A stretch of 33,371 nucleotides of DNA from positions 1-33,371 of the forward strand of contig NJBK01000036.1 in assembly GCA_005223035.1 (NCBI GenBank), read 5' to 3'. The position numbers and the translations under genes were made by a program. This document shows positions 9,913-17,527 of the stretch, piece after piece. Each line of letters starts with the position of its first letter. Position 1 is the stretch's first letter. The notes under the pieces are model-generated. The model did no database searches. It was not told the origin of the DNA and saw only the letters and a list, made by a program, of their open reading frames with translations. Source of the DNA: Chloroflexi bacterium B3_Chlor. Its GTDB lineage: Bacteria > Chloroflexota > Anaerolineae > UBA7937 > B3-Chlor.

Positions 9913-12401
9913 TGAAGTGGAAGCAACCCTGGGTCACCTGGCTGATCCTGGGCGTGATCGTCTTGCTGGCGCTGTGCTTGCGATGTTATCGCCTCGATGG
10001 CCAGAGCCTGTGGGCGGATGAAGGGAACAGCGCAGCCCTCGCGGCGCGGAATCTCGCCACCATCACGCGCGATGCAGCCCACGACATCCATCCGCCCCTC
10101 TACTACTATCTACTCCACTTCTGGGTCCGCATTCTCGGCAACAGCGAGATAGCTCTACGTTCCTTCTCTGCCGTGGCGGGTATGATCTTGGTTGTTGTGA
10201 CCTTCTTCCTGGGCCACGAGCTGTTCAACCGGCGCGTGGCGTTGATCGCCGCTTTTCTGGCTGCCATTTCCCCTCTCCAGATACACTATTCCCAGGAAAC
10301 CAGGATGTATGTCCTTGCGGCGTTGTGGGCAGCTTTGGCTGTCCTCTTCTTCTTGCGCTGGGTGAAGTCATGGAGAGGCGTAGATTTCGGTTCGCAGATG
10401 CCCGCCGGCGACGGTGCACGTCGGATGCCGCGAACGCTGTTTGCCGCTCTCTACGTCCTCTTCACCACCGCTGCGCTCTACACTCACTACTTCTCCTTTA
10501 CTATTCCTCTGGTCACGAACCTGGCCTATGGCCTGGGCGTGGTCGCATATAGGCCCTTACGTCGAATGAAGATCATTGGCGGATGGGTTGCAGCCCAACT
10601 GGTCATCCTGTGTCTGTACTATCCTTGGCTGCGGTTGGCTGGCGGCCAGTTGGCTACCTGGCCAGCTGTCAGCGAACCCTTCGGCCTCTCCTTTCTTGTC
10701 CAGGATCTCCTCCGCGTGTTCAGCCTGGGACTCTCCATGGAGGCGGAGATGACCCCTGTGGTCTGGGTTTTCGGCTTGTTGCTGCTGTTGGGTGTTCTGC
10801 CCTGGAAACTCTCAGGTGCGCGAGAGGAAGGGAGAGGCGGGTCGTTCATTTTGCCCCGTCCCCAGCTTCATTCCCTGGTCTTTACTGTGCTTTGCCTGTG
10901 TCTGCCCGTGCTGGCTATGTACGTTCTTTCTCTCAGCCGTCCGGCGTACGACCCAAAGTTCCTTCTGTTAGCCACCCCTGCTTTTCACCTCATCCTGGCC
11001 AGGGGGGTAGGCGGCGAATGGCTGTGGGGAACGATGTGGTACTGGCGGGAATCAGTTGCCGCCGGTGCGAGGAGGCCCTACCGGTGGTCTCAGGTGTGGA
11101 CCATTGCCAGCTGGGGTGTGGCTGCTGTAGCCCTTCTCTTCGTCGCGGGCGCGAGCGCGCAGTCCCTGGCCAACTACTATTTCAACGAAGAGTACGCCCG
11201 TGACGATTATCGCGGGCTTGCCCGCTACATCGCTGCTGCAGGTCTGGGGGGAGATGGGATCATCTTGAATGCTCCGGGACAGATAGAGATCTTCTCCTAC
11301 TACTACCAGGGCGCTCTGCCCATCCATCCCCTGCCGGGGCAGCGTCCCCTGGACGAGGGGAAGACGGAGGGGGCTCTCGAAGAGATAGTTGCTCGGCATC
11401 AACGCCTTTTCGCCCTCTTTTGGGGCACCGATGAGAGTGACCCAGGCCGCTTCATCGAAGGCTGGCTGGATCAGAGAACGTTCAAGGCCCTCGATTCCTG
11501 GCACGGTAACGTGCGACTGGTGATCTACGCGGCGCCTGAAGAGGAGATCAGCAGGGAGGTTCAGCATCCCCGGCAGCTCGAGCTGGGTGATGAGATAGCC
11601 TTCCTGGGTTACAGCTTAGCCAGCTCCGAGGTCAGGGCCGGGGATATCTTACAGTTGACCCTGTTCTGGCAAGGCCTGGGTGAGATAGCGGAGCGGTACA
11701 AGGTCTTCACCCATCTCTTGGATGGCAGGGCGCACATCGTGGGGCAGAGGGACGCGGAACCAGCCGGTGGGGCGCGACCCACCACCTCCTGGGAGGAAGG
11801 TGAGGTCATCGCCGACAACTACGGACTTCTGGTGCTGCCGGGCACACCACCGGGGGAACACCAGCTGGAGATAGGGATGTACAGCCTGGAGACGGGCGAA
11901 AGGTTGCCGGTCCTTGAAGATGGAGAGTCAGTTGGCGATCGGATTCTGCTGGAGCCCATCCAGGTTCTGAAGGCAGAGGCGGCGCCTATGGTCGAAGCCT
12001 TGGGGATCCAGCAAAGGCGGGAGGTGGACTACGGCCCCCTTCGTCTTCTGGGTCATGACGTGCACAAGCTAGGATATCGACACCAGCCGGATGAGCCGCT
12101 GCATCCTGGGGACATCTTGCACGCGACCCTATATTGGCAGGCTCTGGAAGAGATGGAGACCGATTTCACCCTCACCTTGCAGTTGGTGGACGAGGGCGGT
12201 AGTGTGGTGGCCTCACGGGATGTTCGCCCCGTCGGAGGGGCATATCCTCCTACTACATGGGATGAAGGGGAGATTGTGCGCGACCAGCACAACCTGCGGA
12301 TCCCGGCTGAGCTGCCGCCGGGCAGATACGACTTCTTCTTGGAGATTCAGGGTCTGGGCATTGAGAGCGCGCGATTTCTCTTGAAGTCGGTGGGGATGTG
12401 A
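9912..12401 (+). CDS. GT39-like polytopic glycosyltransferase with tandem C-terminal beta-sandwich domains
   Basis: Likely transfers sugar from a polyprenyl-phosphate donor to a lipid or protein on the outer face of the membrane. The 829-residue product has an N-terminal membrane segment followed by a conserved acidic loop (SLWADEGNSA), a further loop with HDIHPPLYYYLLHFW, and about ten more hydrophobic segments to residue 440, as in the GT39/PMT/ArnT superfamily. The soluble tail (554-829) holds two related repeats, each with GDIL-x3-L-x-WQ, P-x-GG-x3-T-x-W-x-x-GE and a terminal PPG motif. The preferred start is GTG at 9912, overlapping the TAG of the glycosidase gene (TAGTG), with GAGG 9 nt upstream; GTG at 9888 is possible but has no ribosome site. 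Translational coupling suggests the pair acts on the same polymer. Confidence 0.82.
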   Translation: MKWKQPWVTWLILGVIVLLALCLRCYRLDGQSLWADEGNSAALAARNLATITRDAAHDIHPPLYYYLLHFWVRILGNSEIALRSFSAVAGMILVVVTFFLGHELFNRRVALIAAFLAAISPLQIHYSQETRMYVLAALWAALAVLFFLRWVKSWRGVDFGSQMPAGDGARRMPRTLFAALYVLFTTAALYTHYFSFTIPLVTNLAYGLGVVAYRPLRRMKIIGGWVAAQLVILCLYYPWLRLAGGQLATWPAVSEPFGLSFLVQDLLRVFSLGLSMEAEMTPVVWVFGLLLLLGVLPWKLSGAREEGRGGSFILPRPQLHSLVFTVLCLCLPVLAMYVLSLSRPAYDPKFLLLATPAFHLILARGVGGEWLWGTMWYWRESVAAGARRPYRWSQVWTIASWGVAAVALLFVAGASAQSLANYYFNEEYARDDYRGLARYIAAAGLGGDGIILNAPGQIEIFSYYYQGALPIHPLPGQRPLDEGKTEGALEEIVARHQRLFALFWGTDESDPGRFIEGWLDQRTFKALDSWHGNVRLVIYAAPEEEISREVQHPRQLELGDEIAFLGYSLASSEVRAGDILQLTLFWQGLGEIAERYKVFTHLLDGRAHIVGQRDAEPAGGARPTTSWEEGEVIADNYGLLVLPGTPPGEHQLEIGMYSLETGERLPVLEDGESVGDRILLEPIQVLKAEAAPMVEALGIQQRREVDYGPLRLLGHDVHKLGYRHQPDEPLHPGDILHATLYWQALEEMETDFTLTLQLVDEGGSVVASRDVRPVGGAYPPTTWDEGEIVRDQHNLRIPAELPPGRYDFFLEIQGLGIESARFLLKSVGM

Positions 12402-12414
12402 TATGTCAGAGAGA

Positions 12415-12448
12415 AAGGGCAGCGCCACCTCGTGGTGATGCTGCCCTT
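12415..12448 (-). terminator. Hairpin terminator between convergent genes
   Basis: A 9-bp stem, AAGGGCAGC with GCTGCCCTT, encloses a secondary CACC/GGTG stem. It lies between the GT39 stop and the porB stop. The minus-strand side continues CCCTTTCTCTCT, a moderate T-rich tract, so it probably ends the por operon and may also stop GT39 transcripts. Confidence 0.65.
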
Positions 12449-12467
12449 GTGCTTCAAGACAGAGAGC

Positions 12468-13406
12468 CTATTCTTCCTCGCCACACCGTTTGAGCAATTG
12501 CCTCCATTTGCGGTCTACCTGAGCCCGCAACTCCTCCAGGACATGCTTGTTCTCCTCGCGGAACAGGTGCCGGAAACGGCCTTGTGGCTGCAGGAACTCC
12601 TCGATAGGCAGCTTCTTCTTCGGGCGATACGTCAGCTTCCACTCACCATCTTCCACTTCGTACAGGGGCCAATAACAGGTCTCCGCCGCCAGGCGAGAGA
12701 TCTCTATTGCTATGTCTGTCGGGTGACGCCAGCCGCGGTTGCAGGAGGAGAGGACGTTCAAGAAGGAAGGTCCGTCAGCGGCAACTGCTTTGCGCACCTT
12801 GCGCATCAGGTCTCGCCAGTTGTGCGGGGAGGCCTGAGCGGCATAGGGTATATCGTGGGCCGCAGCGATGGCCGTCAGGTCCTTGCGCGGACGCGGCTTG
12901 CCAGGGATTACCTTTCCCACGGGCGAGGTCGTGGTCCACGCCCCGAGGGGGGTGGCCCCAGAGCGCTGGATGCCAGTGTTCATGTAAGCCTCGTTGTTGT
13001 AACAGACGTACAGCGCCCTGTGACCTCGCTCCAGCATGCCAGACAGGGCCTGGATGCCGATGTCGTAGGTGCCACCGTCGCCCCCGAAGGCCACGAACTT
13101 GAAGTTTCGCTCCTCAAGCTTGCCCTGTTTGACCAGGGAGCGGTACATTGCTTCCACCCCGCTAATGGTGGATGCTGCGGTCTCGAAGGCGGTGTGGATC
13201 CAGGGCACCTGCCAGGCTGTGTAGGGATAGATAGTAGTCGAGACCTCCAAACAGCCCGTGGCATTGGAGAGCACCACCGGCTCATCAATGGCGGTCAGGA
13301 TCTGGCGCACGATAATGGGGGCGGCACATCCCGCACACAGCCGGTGCCCGGAGGTCAAACGATCTTCCTTCTTATATAGCTCTTTCAGTTTCAGCGCTGT
13401 TGCCAT
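12468..13406 (-). CDS. porB: Pyruvate:ferredoxin oxidoreductase, beta subunit
   Basis: The TPP-binding subunit of the complex that converts pyruvate and CoA to acetyl-CoA, CO2 and reduced ferredoxin. The 312-residue product has Cys24, Cys27, Cys52 and Cys222 (LCAGCAAP, ATGCLEV, SSCNRG), the ligands expected for a [4Fe-4S] cluster. The TPP motif GDGGTYDIG starts at 109 and continues to YNNEAYMNTG (136-145). The ATG at 13406 follows GAAGGAGAT. It is last in the gamma-delta-alpha-beta order, 69 bp after porA. Pyruvate is the likeliest substrate from overall pattern; a 2-oxoisovalerate enzyme cannot be ruled out by eye. Confidence 0.92.
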   Translation of the reverse strand: MATALKLKELYKKEDRLTSGHRLCAGCAAPIIVRQILTAIDEPVVLSNATGCLEVSTTIYPYTAWQVPWIHTAFETAASTISGVEAMYRSLVKQGKLEERNFKFVAFGGDGGTYDIGIQALSGMLERGHRALYVCYNNEAYMNTGIQRSGATPLGAWTTTSPVGKVIPGKPRPRKDLTAIAAAHDIPYAAQASPHNWRDLMRKVRKAVAADGPSFLNVLSSCNRGWRHPTDIAIEISRLAAETCYWPLYEVEDGEWKLTYRPKKKLPIEEFLQPQGRFRHLFREENKHVLEELRAQVDRKWRQLLKRCGEEE

Positions 13407-13475
13407 TTCTATCTCCTTCTGAGAAGCGGAGCATCATCGAGTGGTTCAACGTGTGTGCTCCAGCCCCCACGGATC

Positions 13476-14657
13476 TCATTCACGGACGCCGAGGTAGGTT
13501 ACGAGTTGCTTGATCTCTCCGGTCTCGGCTATCTCTGCCAGGTCCCGGAACACGCTTTCTATCTGAGCAGGCGTGGTGTCTCGCCCTCCCAGGCCGAAGA
13601 CATAGTCCACGATCTTGGCTGGAACACCCCATATCTTGAGGGCGGCGGACAGCTCAACGAACAGGGGGCCACCCAGAGCGCCGAAGGAATCGGAGCGGTC
13701 CATCACCCCGACCGCAGTCTTGTCTCGCAGAGCATCAGCCAGCTCCTCGGCAGGGAAGGGTCGGAAGACGCGAGGCTTGAGCAACCCTACCTTCAACCCC
13801 TGGGCTCGCAAGCTGTCCACGACACTGCGGGCGGTACCCGCCGTGGAAGACAATACCACAAGCGCTAATTCGGCATCATCGAGTCGATACTCATCAAAGA
13901 AGCCGTAGCGACGGCCGAAGTGCTTCTCGAAGTCTGCCGCGACCTCTGGGATGACCCGCTTGGCGTACTTCATGGCCTCCACCTGTTGTCGTTTGTGCTC
14001 CATGTAGAAGTCGTAGAAGTCCAACGGGCCGTAGGTGACGGGGTTGTCCACATCCAACAGGGAGTCGTGTGCTGTGAAGGGCCCGACGAAATCCCTGACC
14101 GCTTCGCCATCCTCGATCTGGACCCGCTCCAGGCTATGGCTGGTAATGAAGCCATCGTACATGCTCATCACTGGCAACAGCACGTCCTCATGCTCGGCGA
14201 TGCGTACCGCCTGGATGGCGTTGTCGTAAGCCTCCTGAGGGTTCTCGCCGAACAGTTGTATCCAACCGGCATCGCGAGTGCCCATCGAATCGCTGTGGTC
14301 GCAATGGATGTTGATAGGCCCAGAGAGTGCTCGGTTGACCACTGTCATTACGATGGGCGCTCTGTTGGAGGCCGCTATGTATACCATCTCCCACATCAGC
14401 GCCAAACCATTCGCTGAGGTGGCGGTCATCACCCGCCCCCCGGCCGCCGAGGCCCCGATACATGCGGCCATGGCGCTATGCTCACTCTCAACCCTGATAA
14501 ACTCTGTGTCCACTTCGCCATCAGCGACAAATTGGGAGAAGGTTTGCACGGTACTGGTCTGCGGTGTGATCGGATAAGCGGCCACGACATCGGGGTTTAT
14601 CTGGCGCATCCCCTCCGCCGTGGCGGTGTTCCCATCCATAGCTTCGAATCTACTCAT
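13476..14657 (-). CDS. porA: Pyruvate:ferredoxin oxidoreductase, alpha subunit
   Basis: Binds the pyrophosphate side of TPP and pyruvate and pairs with PorB. The 393-residue product contains AAYPITPQTSTVQTF, then VESEHSAMAACIGASAAG and NRALSGPINIHCDHSDSM, which are classic PorA segments seen in Thermotoga and archaeal enzymes. I choose ATG at 14657 (MSRFEAMDGN) because AGGAGG sits 10 nt upstream; the frame is open further upstream without a better site. It lies 46 bp after porD and is read with it. The length matches the separate-subunit form, not the fused PFOR of clostridia. Confidence 0.93.
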   Translation of the reverse strand: MSRFEAMDGNTATAEGMRQINPDVVAAYPITPQTSTVQTFSQFVADGEVDTEFIRVESEHSAMAACIGASAAGGRVMTATSANGLALMWEMVYIAASNRAPIVMTVVNRALSGPINIHCDHSDSMGTRDAGWIQLFGENPQEAYDNAIQAVRIAEHEDVLLPVMSMYDGFITSHSLERVQIEDGEAVRDFVGPFTAHDSLLDVDNPVTYGPLDFYDFYMEHKRQQVEAMKYAKRVIPEVAADFEKHFGRRYGFFDEYRLDDAELALVVLSSTAGTARSVVDSLRAQGLKVGLLKPRVFRPFPAEELADALRDKTAVGVMDRSDSFGALGGPLFVELSAALKIWGVPAKIVDYVFGLGGRDTTPAQIESVFRDLAEIAETGEIKQLVTYLGVRE

Positions 14658-14703
14658 TCCGTCAAGGCCTCCTATCCAAGGCAAATGCAGGGATCATCTC
14701 TTG

Positions 14704-15000
14704 CTATTCTTCAGGTTCTGTTTCTGCCACCATTTCTATGGCGTCTACAGGGCATATCTCAGCGCAAATACCGCAACCCTTGCAGAACCTCAAGTGGAAT
14801 CCAACCATCTCCTCGTCGTTCACATCAATGCTGGAATCGGGGCAAAAAACCCAGCACAACAGGCAGTTGATGCATTTCTCTTGGTCAACCACGGGTGTCG
14901 TGGCCCGCCAGCTGCCGGTCTCGTATTCCCGAGCGTTGCCCGCGTCCACGATCTTGCCGCCGATGGGTATCTCTCGCCACCCGGCGTCCAGCTTTACCAT
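14704..15000 (-). CDS. porD: Pyruvate:ferredoxin oxidoreductase, delta subunit (2[4Fe-4S] ferredoxin)
   Basis: Carries electrons from the TPP site toward free ferredoxin. The 98-residue product has two CxxCxxCxxxCP motifs: Cys43/46/49/53 and Cys73/76/79/83, each giving one [4Fe-4S] cluster. The N-terminal 35 residues (WREIPIGG, then SWR.. before the first motif) are typical of PorD rather than a simple ferredoxin. The ATG follows the porG TAG with no gap (TAGATG) and GGAGG is 5 nt upstream, so translation is coupled to porG. Confidence 0.93.
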   Translation of the reverse strand: MVKLDAGWREIPIGGKIVDAGNAREYETGSWRATTPVVDQEKCINCLLCWVFCPDSSIDVNDEEMVGFHLRFCKGCGICAEICPVDAIEMVAETEPEE

Positions 15001-15573
15001 CTAACCCTCCTGTACCTCTTCTGCGGCTCGCTCGATAGCCTCCACGTTCCTGTTCACCACCTCGGTGCCAAACTTGTCCCCAAACTGCTTGCGTGTCTGG
15101 GCTGTCAAGTCCTCAACGGTCATGATGCCCGTGGCTTTCACCAGTGCCCCGAGCATTGGCGTATTGGTGATCTCTCGGCCCAAGGTCTCGAGGGCTATCT
15201 TTGTGGCGTCCACAGTGAACACCTTGCCTGTGTGGAAATCTACCATATCACGGACCTTCGCTGGTGATTCCTCGGTGTTGACCAGCAATATACCGTCCTC
15301 CTTCAGGCCGTCGGTCACCTTGACCGCCTCCAACAGGGTCGGATCCAACACCAGAACGATATCGGGCTCCTGTATCTGGCAGTGCTTGTGGATAGGTTCT
15401 GGGCTCAAGCGTGTGAAGGCCCTGATAGGGGCACCAGCCCGTTCCGGGCCATAGTCGGGGAAGGCCTGGAAGAATTGGCCGCTATTCAGGGCGACCTGAG
15501 CCAGCATTTTGCCAGCTGTGACCACGCCCTGACCGCCACGGCCGTGCCAGCGAATCTCAGTTAGATTGGCCAC
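15001..15573 (-). CDS. porG: Pyruvate:ferredoxin oxidoreductase, gamma subunit
   Basis: The gamma subunit, thought to bind CoA. First gene of the por operon. The 190-residue product starts MANLTEIRWHGRGGQGVVTA, with the family's GRGGQG motif, and contains PDYGPERAGAP. I place the start at GTG 15573: GGGAGG lies 5 nt upstream and the predicted promoter leaves a leader of about 47 nt. A longer reading from TTG 15612 would begin inside that leader without a ribosome site. Confidence 0.92.
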   Translation of the reverse strand: MANLTEIRWHGRGGQGVVTAGKMLAQVALNSGQFFQAFPDYGPERAGAPIRAFTRLSPEPIHKHCQIQEPDIVLVLDPTLLEAVKVTDGLKEDGILLVNTEESPAKVRDMVDFHTGKVFTVDATKIALETLGREITNTPMLGALVKATGIMTVEDLTAQTRKQFGDKFGTEVVNRNVEAIERAAEEVQEG

Positions 15574-15626
15574 TTTGTCCTCCCATAAAGTGCGAATCGT
15601 GTTCGTCTGCAATGCACCAAAATATG

Positions 15627-15656
15627 ATTATACAAGATAATGTGGGGAAAGGCCAA
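15627..15656 (-). promoter_or_regulatory. Sigma-70 promoter for porGDAB
   Basis: TTGGCC-N18-TATAAT, with a perfect -10. The -35 lies inside the left arm of a dyad shared with the divergent amidase promoter, so transcription factor binding there should affect this promoter directly. Confidence 0.65.
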
Positions 15657-15669
15657 ATCGGGTGGCCTT
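15649..15669. promoter_or_regulatory. Candidate operator: perfect 7-bp inverted repeat between divergent promoters
   Basis: AAGGCCA-N7-TGGCCTT, a 21-bp dyad. The left arm covers the por -35 box and the right arm touches the amidase -35. Half-sites about 14 bp apart suit a dimeric regulator. The regulator is not encoded next to it. Confidence 0.5.
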
Positions 15670-15696
15670 GTTAGTGGAGATATGATATGCTAGAAT
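15668..15696 (+). promoter_or_regulatory. Sigma-70 promoter for the amidase-deacetylase pair
   Basis: TTGTTA-N17-TAGAAT with an extended -10 (TGC). Predicted start near 15703, giving a leader of about 95 nt. Confidence 0.7.
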
Positions 15697-15797
15697 ACGC
15701 GCTCAGCAAACCTCTGCTCTCCTGGGCGGCTTCGGGCTGACGCAGGACAGGCCATGGTGGGGGGAGGAAGGATCAGAGGCTTGCTTGATTGGAGTAA

Positions 15798-16643
15798 ATG
15801 GAAAGCCCCACGGTCAGCAAAGGTTGGTTACTGGTTCCGCTTCTGGCGTTCGTGGCCGGCGTCTTTGCCGCCCTTCTACTCAGAGACGCGTTGCTCGGAC
15901 CGGCTTCTGTGGCCGCGTCGACGCCTACTCCTTCTGTGGCGCGAGGTGGGTCCACGACGCCACCTGATCGCATCTTGACGCCTACTTCTACGGCCTCCTC
16001 TACCCCGACCTCGCCGCCACCCACGGCCACACCCGTGCCGCCAACGCCGACCAGCGCTTCGACTTCCACCGCTACCGCCACCTCGACACCTCTTCCTGTG
16101 CCTACACCTCTGGTGCAGGGTCCACCGATTCGGCCGCCACTCATCGCGCGGGAGCAGTGGGGGTCAATGGAGATAACTGAGGGGTATCGACCCCACACCG
16201 TGGAGAGGATTACCCTGCATCACGATGGTGCAGAGTTCCATGGCGGGGCGCGCGCACGCCTGAGGGGCCTGCAAAGCTGGTCGCGGAGGGTGCGAGGTTG
16301 GGTTGACATCCCGTATCACTTTCTCATAGATCTGGAGGGCAACATATACGAGGCGCGCCCTCTTCAGTTCGTCGGAGACACGGCAACCGCATATGATCCC
16401 ACGGGGCATGCCCTCATCACAGTGATGGGCAACTACAACACGCAGGAGATCAACCAGGCGCAGCTGGGGGCGATTGTTGATCTCGCAAGTTGGCTGAGTT
16501 ATGAATTTTCTATCTCCCCCCAGCTCATCCGGGGGCACCGCGATTACGCTGCCACTGCGTGCCCGGGAACCCACCTATATCAATACTTGACCAACGGCCA
16601 TATAGTGAGTGCCGTTGAAAGGAGACTGCGGTTTGAGGAATAA
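15798..16643 (+). CDS. Secreted N-acetylmuramoyl-L-alanine amidase (Amidase_2/PGRP fold)
   Basis: Cleaves the bond between MurNAc and the stem peptide of peptidoglycan. The 281-residue product has a signal or anchor segment (10-28), a Thr/Pro/Ser-rich linker (about 40-110) and an Amidase_2 domain (115-278). Zinc ligands are visible: His141 (TLHHDG), His247 (RGHRDY) and Cys255 (ACPGTH); Tyr173 (IPYHFLI) matches the T7 lysozyme catalytic tyrosine, so it looks active. ATG 15798 is directly preceded by an in-frame stop; the nearby GGAG is only 3 nt away, so initiation may be weak. The end overlaps the deacetylase start by 11 bp. Confidence 0.88.
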   Translation: MESPTVSKGWLLVPLLAFVAGVFAALLLRDALLGPASVAASTPTPSVARGGSTTPPDRILTPTSTASSTPTSPPPTATPVPPTPTSASTSTATATSTPLPVPTPLVQGPPIRPPLIAREQWGSMEITEGYRPHTVERITLHHDGAEFHGGARARLRGLQSWSRRVRGWVDIPYHFLIDLEGNIYEARPLQFVGDTATAYDPTGHALITVMGNYNTQEINQAQLGAIVDLASWLSYEFSISPQLIRGHRDYAATACPGTHLYQYLTNGHIVSAVERRLRFEE

Positions 16644-17499
16644 TAGAGGCTCGCTGCTGTTACTGCTCTCCTTGTTGTTGCTGGCCCCAGCCTGCGATTC
16701 TTCCTCCATGAGCGAGTTGCCCGTGATCTCCCAGTTTCTACCGCCTACCGCCACCGCCACGCCTTTGCCCACGGCAACCTTCACCATCACACCAAGTCCT
16801 ACGCCGTCTGTCACGTTCACCGCCACCCCTTCGCCCACCGTCACTGACACCCCTACCCCTACTTCTACTCTTCCGCCTGCCTCCAGGCCCACGGTCACGC
16901 CAGTCGAGATCGCGCGGGGCAACCCCGAACGGCCCTGGATGGCCCTCACCTTCGACGCCGGCGCTGATTCTGTGCCCCTACTATCCATATTGGAAACGTT
17001 GCGCCAGGCAAACCTGCGTTGCACCTTTTTCGTCACAGGCCTCTGGGTCCTCGAGAACCCTGACTTGCTGCAAGAGATCGTTGCAGATGGGCATGAGCTG
17101 GGCAACCACTCCAGTACTCATCCTCACTTCACCGAGTTGACCGACCAAGAGATAGCTCAAGAGTTGGCCGCCGTGGAGGAGTTGGTTATGCAGTCGACGG
17201 GGCAGAGCACGAAGCCGTATTTCCGCCCTCCTTTTGGAAACCGCGATGATCGGGTGCGTCGAGTGGTACAGGAGAACGGCTATATCACCATCTATTGGAC
17301 CTATCAGGTTTGGGACTGGGTGGGGGACAGGACGGCGGAAGAGGTGTTCAACTACGCAGTGGATGGCGCTCGCAATGGGGCCATTGTGGTCATGCACGTG
17401 GGAGCGGCGGAAACCGCGGAGGCCCTTCCCGGGATCATCGAAGAACTGCGCGCCAGGGGCTACCGCCTGGTGACCCTGAGCGAATTGCTTGTATCCTAA
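16633..17499 (+). CDS. Polysaccharide deacetylase (NodB domain), probable lipoprotein
   Basis: Removes N-acetyl groups from a glycan, probably peptidoglycan or a surface polymer. I place the start at TTG 16633 because AAAGGAG is 8 nt upstream; the frame is open from GTG 16609. This gives 288 residues: a leucine-rich signal, a possible lipidated Cys21 (APAC, an imperfect lipobox), a Thr/Pro-rich linker (38-90) and a NodB domain (100-286). Motifs are TFDAGAD (106-112, catalytic Asp108), HSSTH (zinc ligands His159 and His163), RPPFG (198-202) and MH (254-255). The usual second Asp of TFDDG is Ala109. It overlaps the amidase gene and should be translated with it. Confidence 0.87.
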   Translation: MRNNRGSLLLLLSLLLLAPACDSSSMSELPVISQFLPPTATATPLPTATFTITPSPTPSVTFTATPSPTVTDTPTPTSTLPPASRPTVTPVEIARGNPERPWMALTFDAGADSVPLLSILETLRQANLRCTFFVTGLWVLENPDLLQEIVADGHELGNHSSTHPHFTELTDQEIAQELAAVEELVMQSTGQSTKPYFRPPFGNRDDRVRRVVQENGYITIYWTYQVWDWVGDRTAEEVFNYAVDGARNGAIVVMHVGAAETAEALPGIIEELRARGYRLVTLSELLVS

Positions 17500-17527
17500 G
17501 AAGGACGCACGTTGCCTCAGTGGGCGA

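Noticed and set aside
12432..13379. A 315-residue open frame on the plus strand
   Set aside because: It lies fully antisense to porB, which has clear catalytic motifs; the frame has no family resemblance and is a codon-bias shadow.
14620..15267. A 215-residue plus-strand frame
   Set aside because: Antisense to porA, porD and porG; the frame is a shadow of these conserved genes.
15900..16110. Repetitive ACC/CCG-rich DNA that could suggest a repeat array
   Set aside because: It encodes the Thr/Pro-rich linker of the amidase; no regular spacer structure, so not CRISPR. The same holds for 16740-16890 in the deacetylase.
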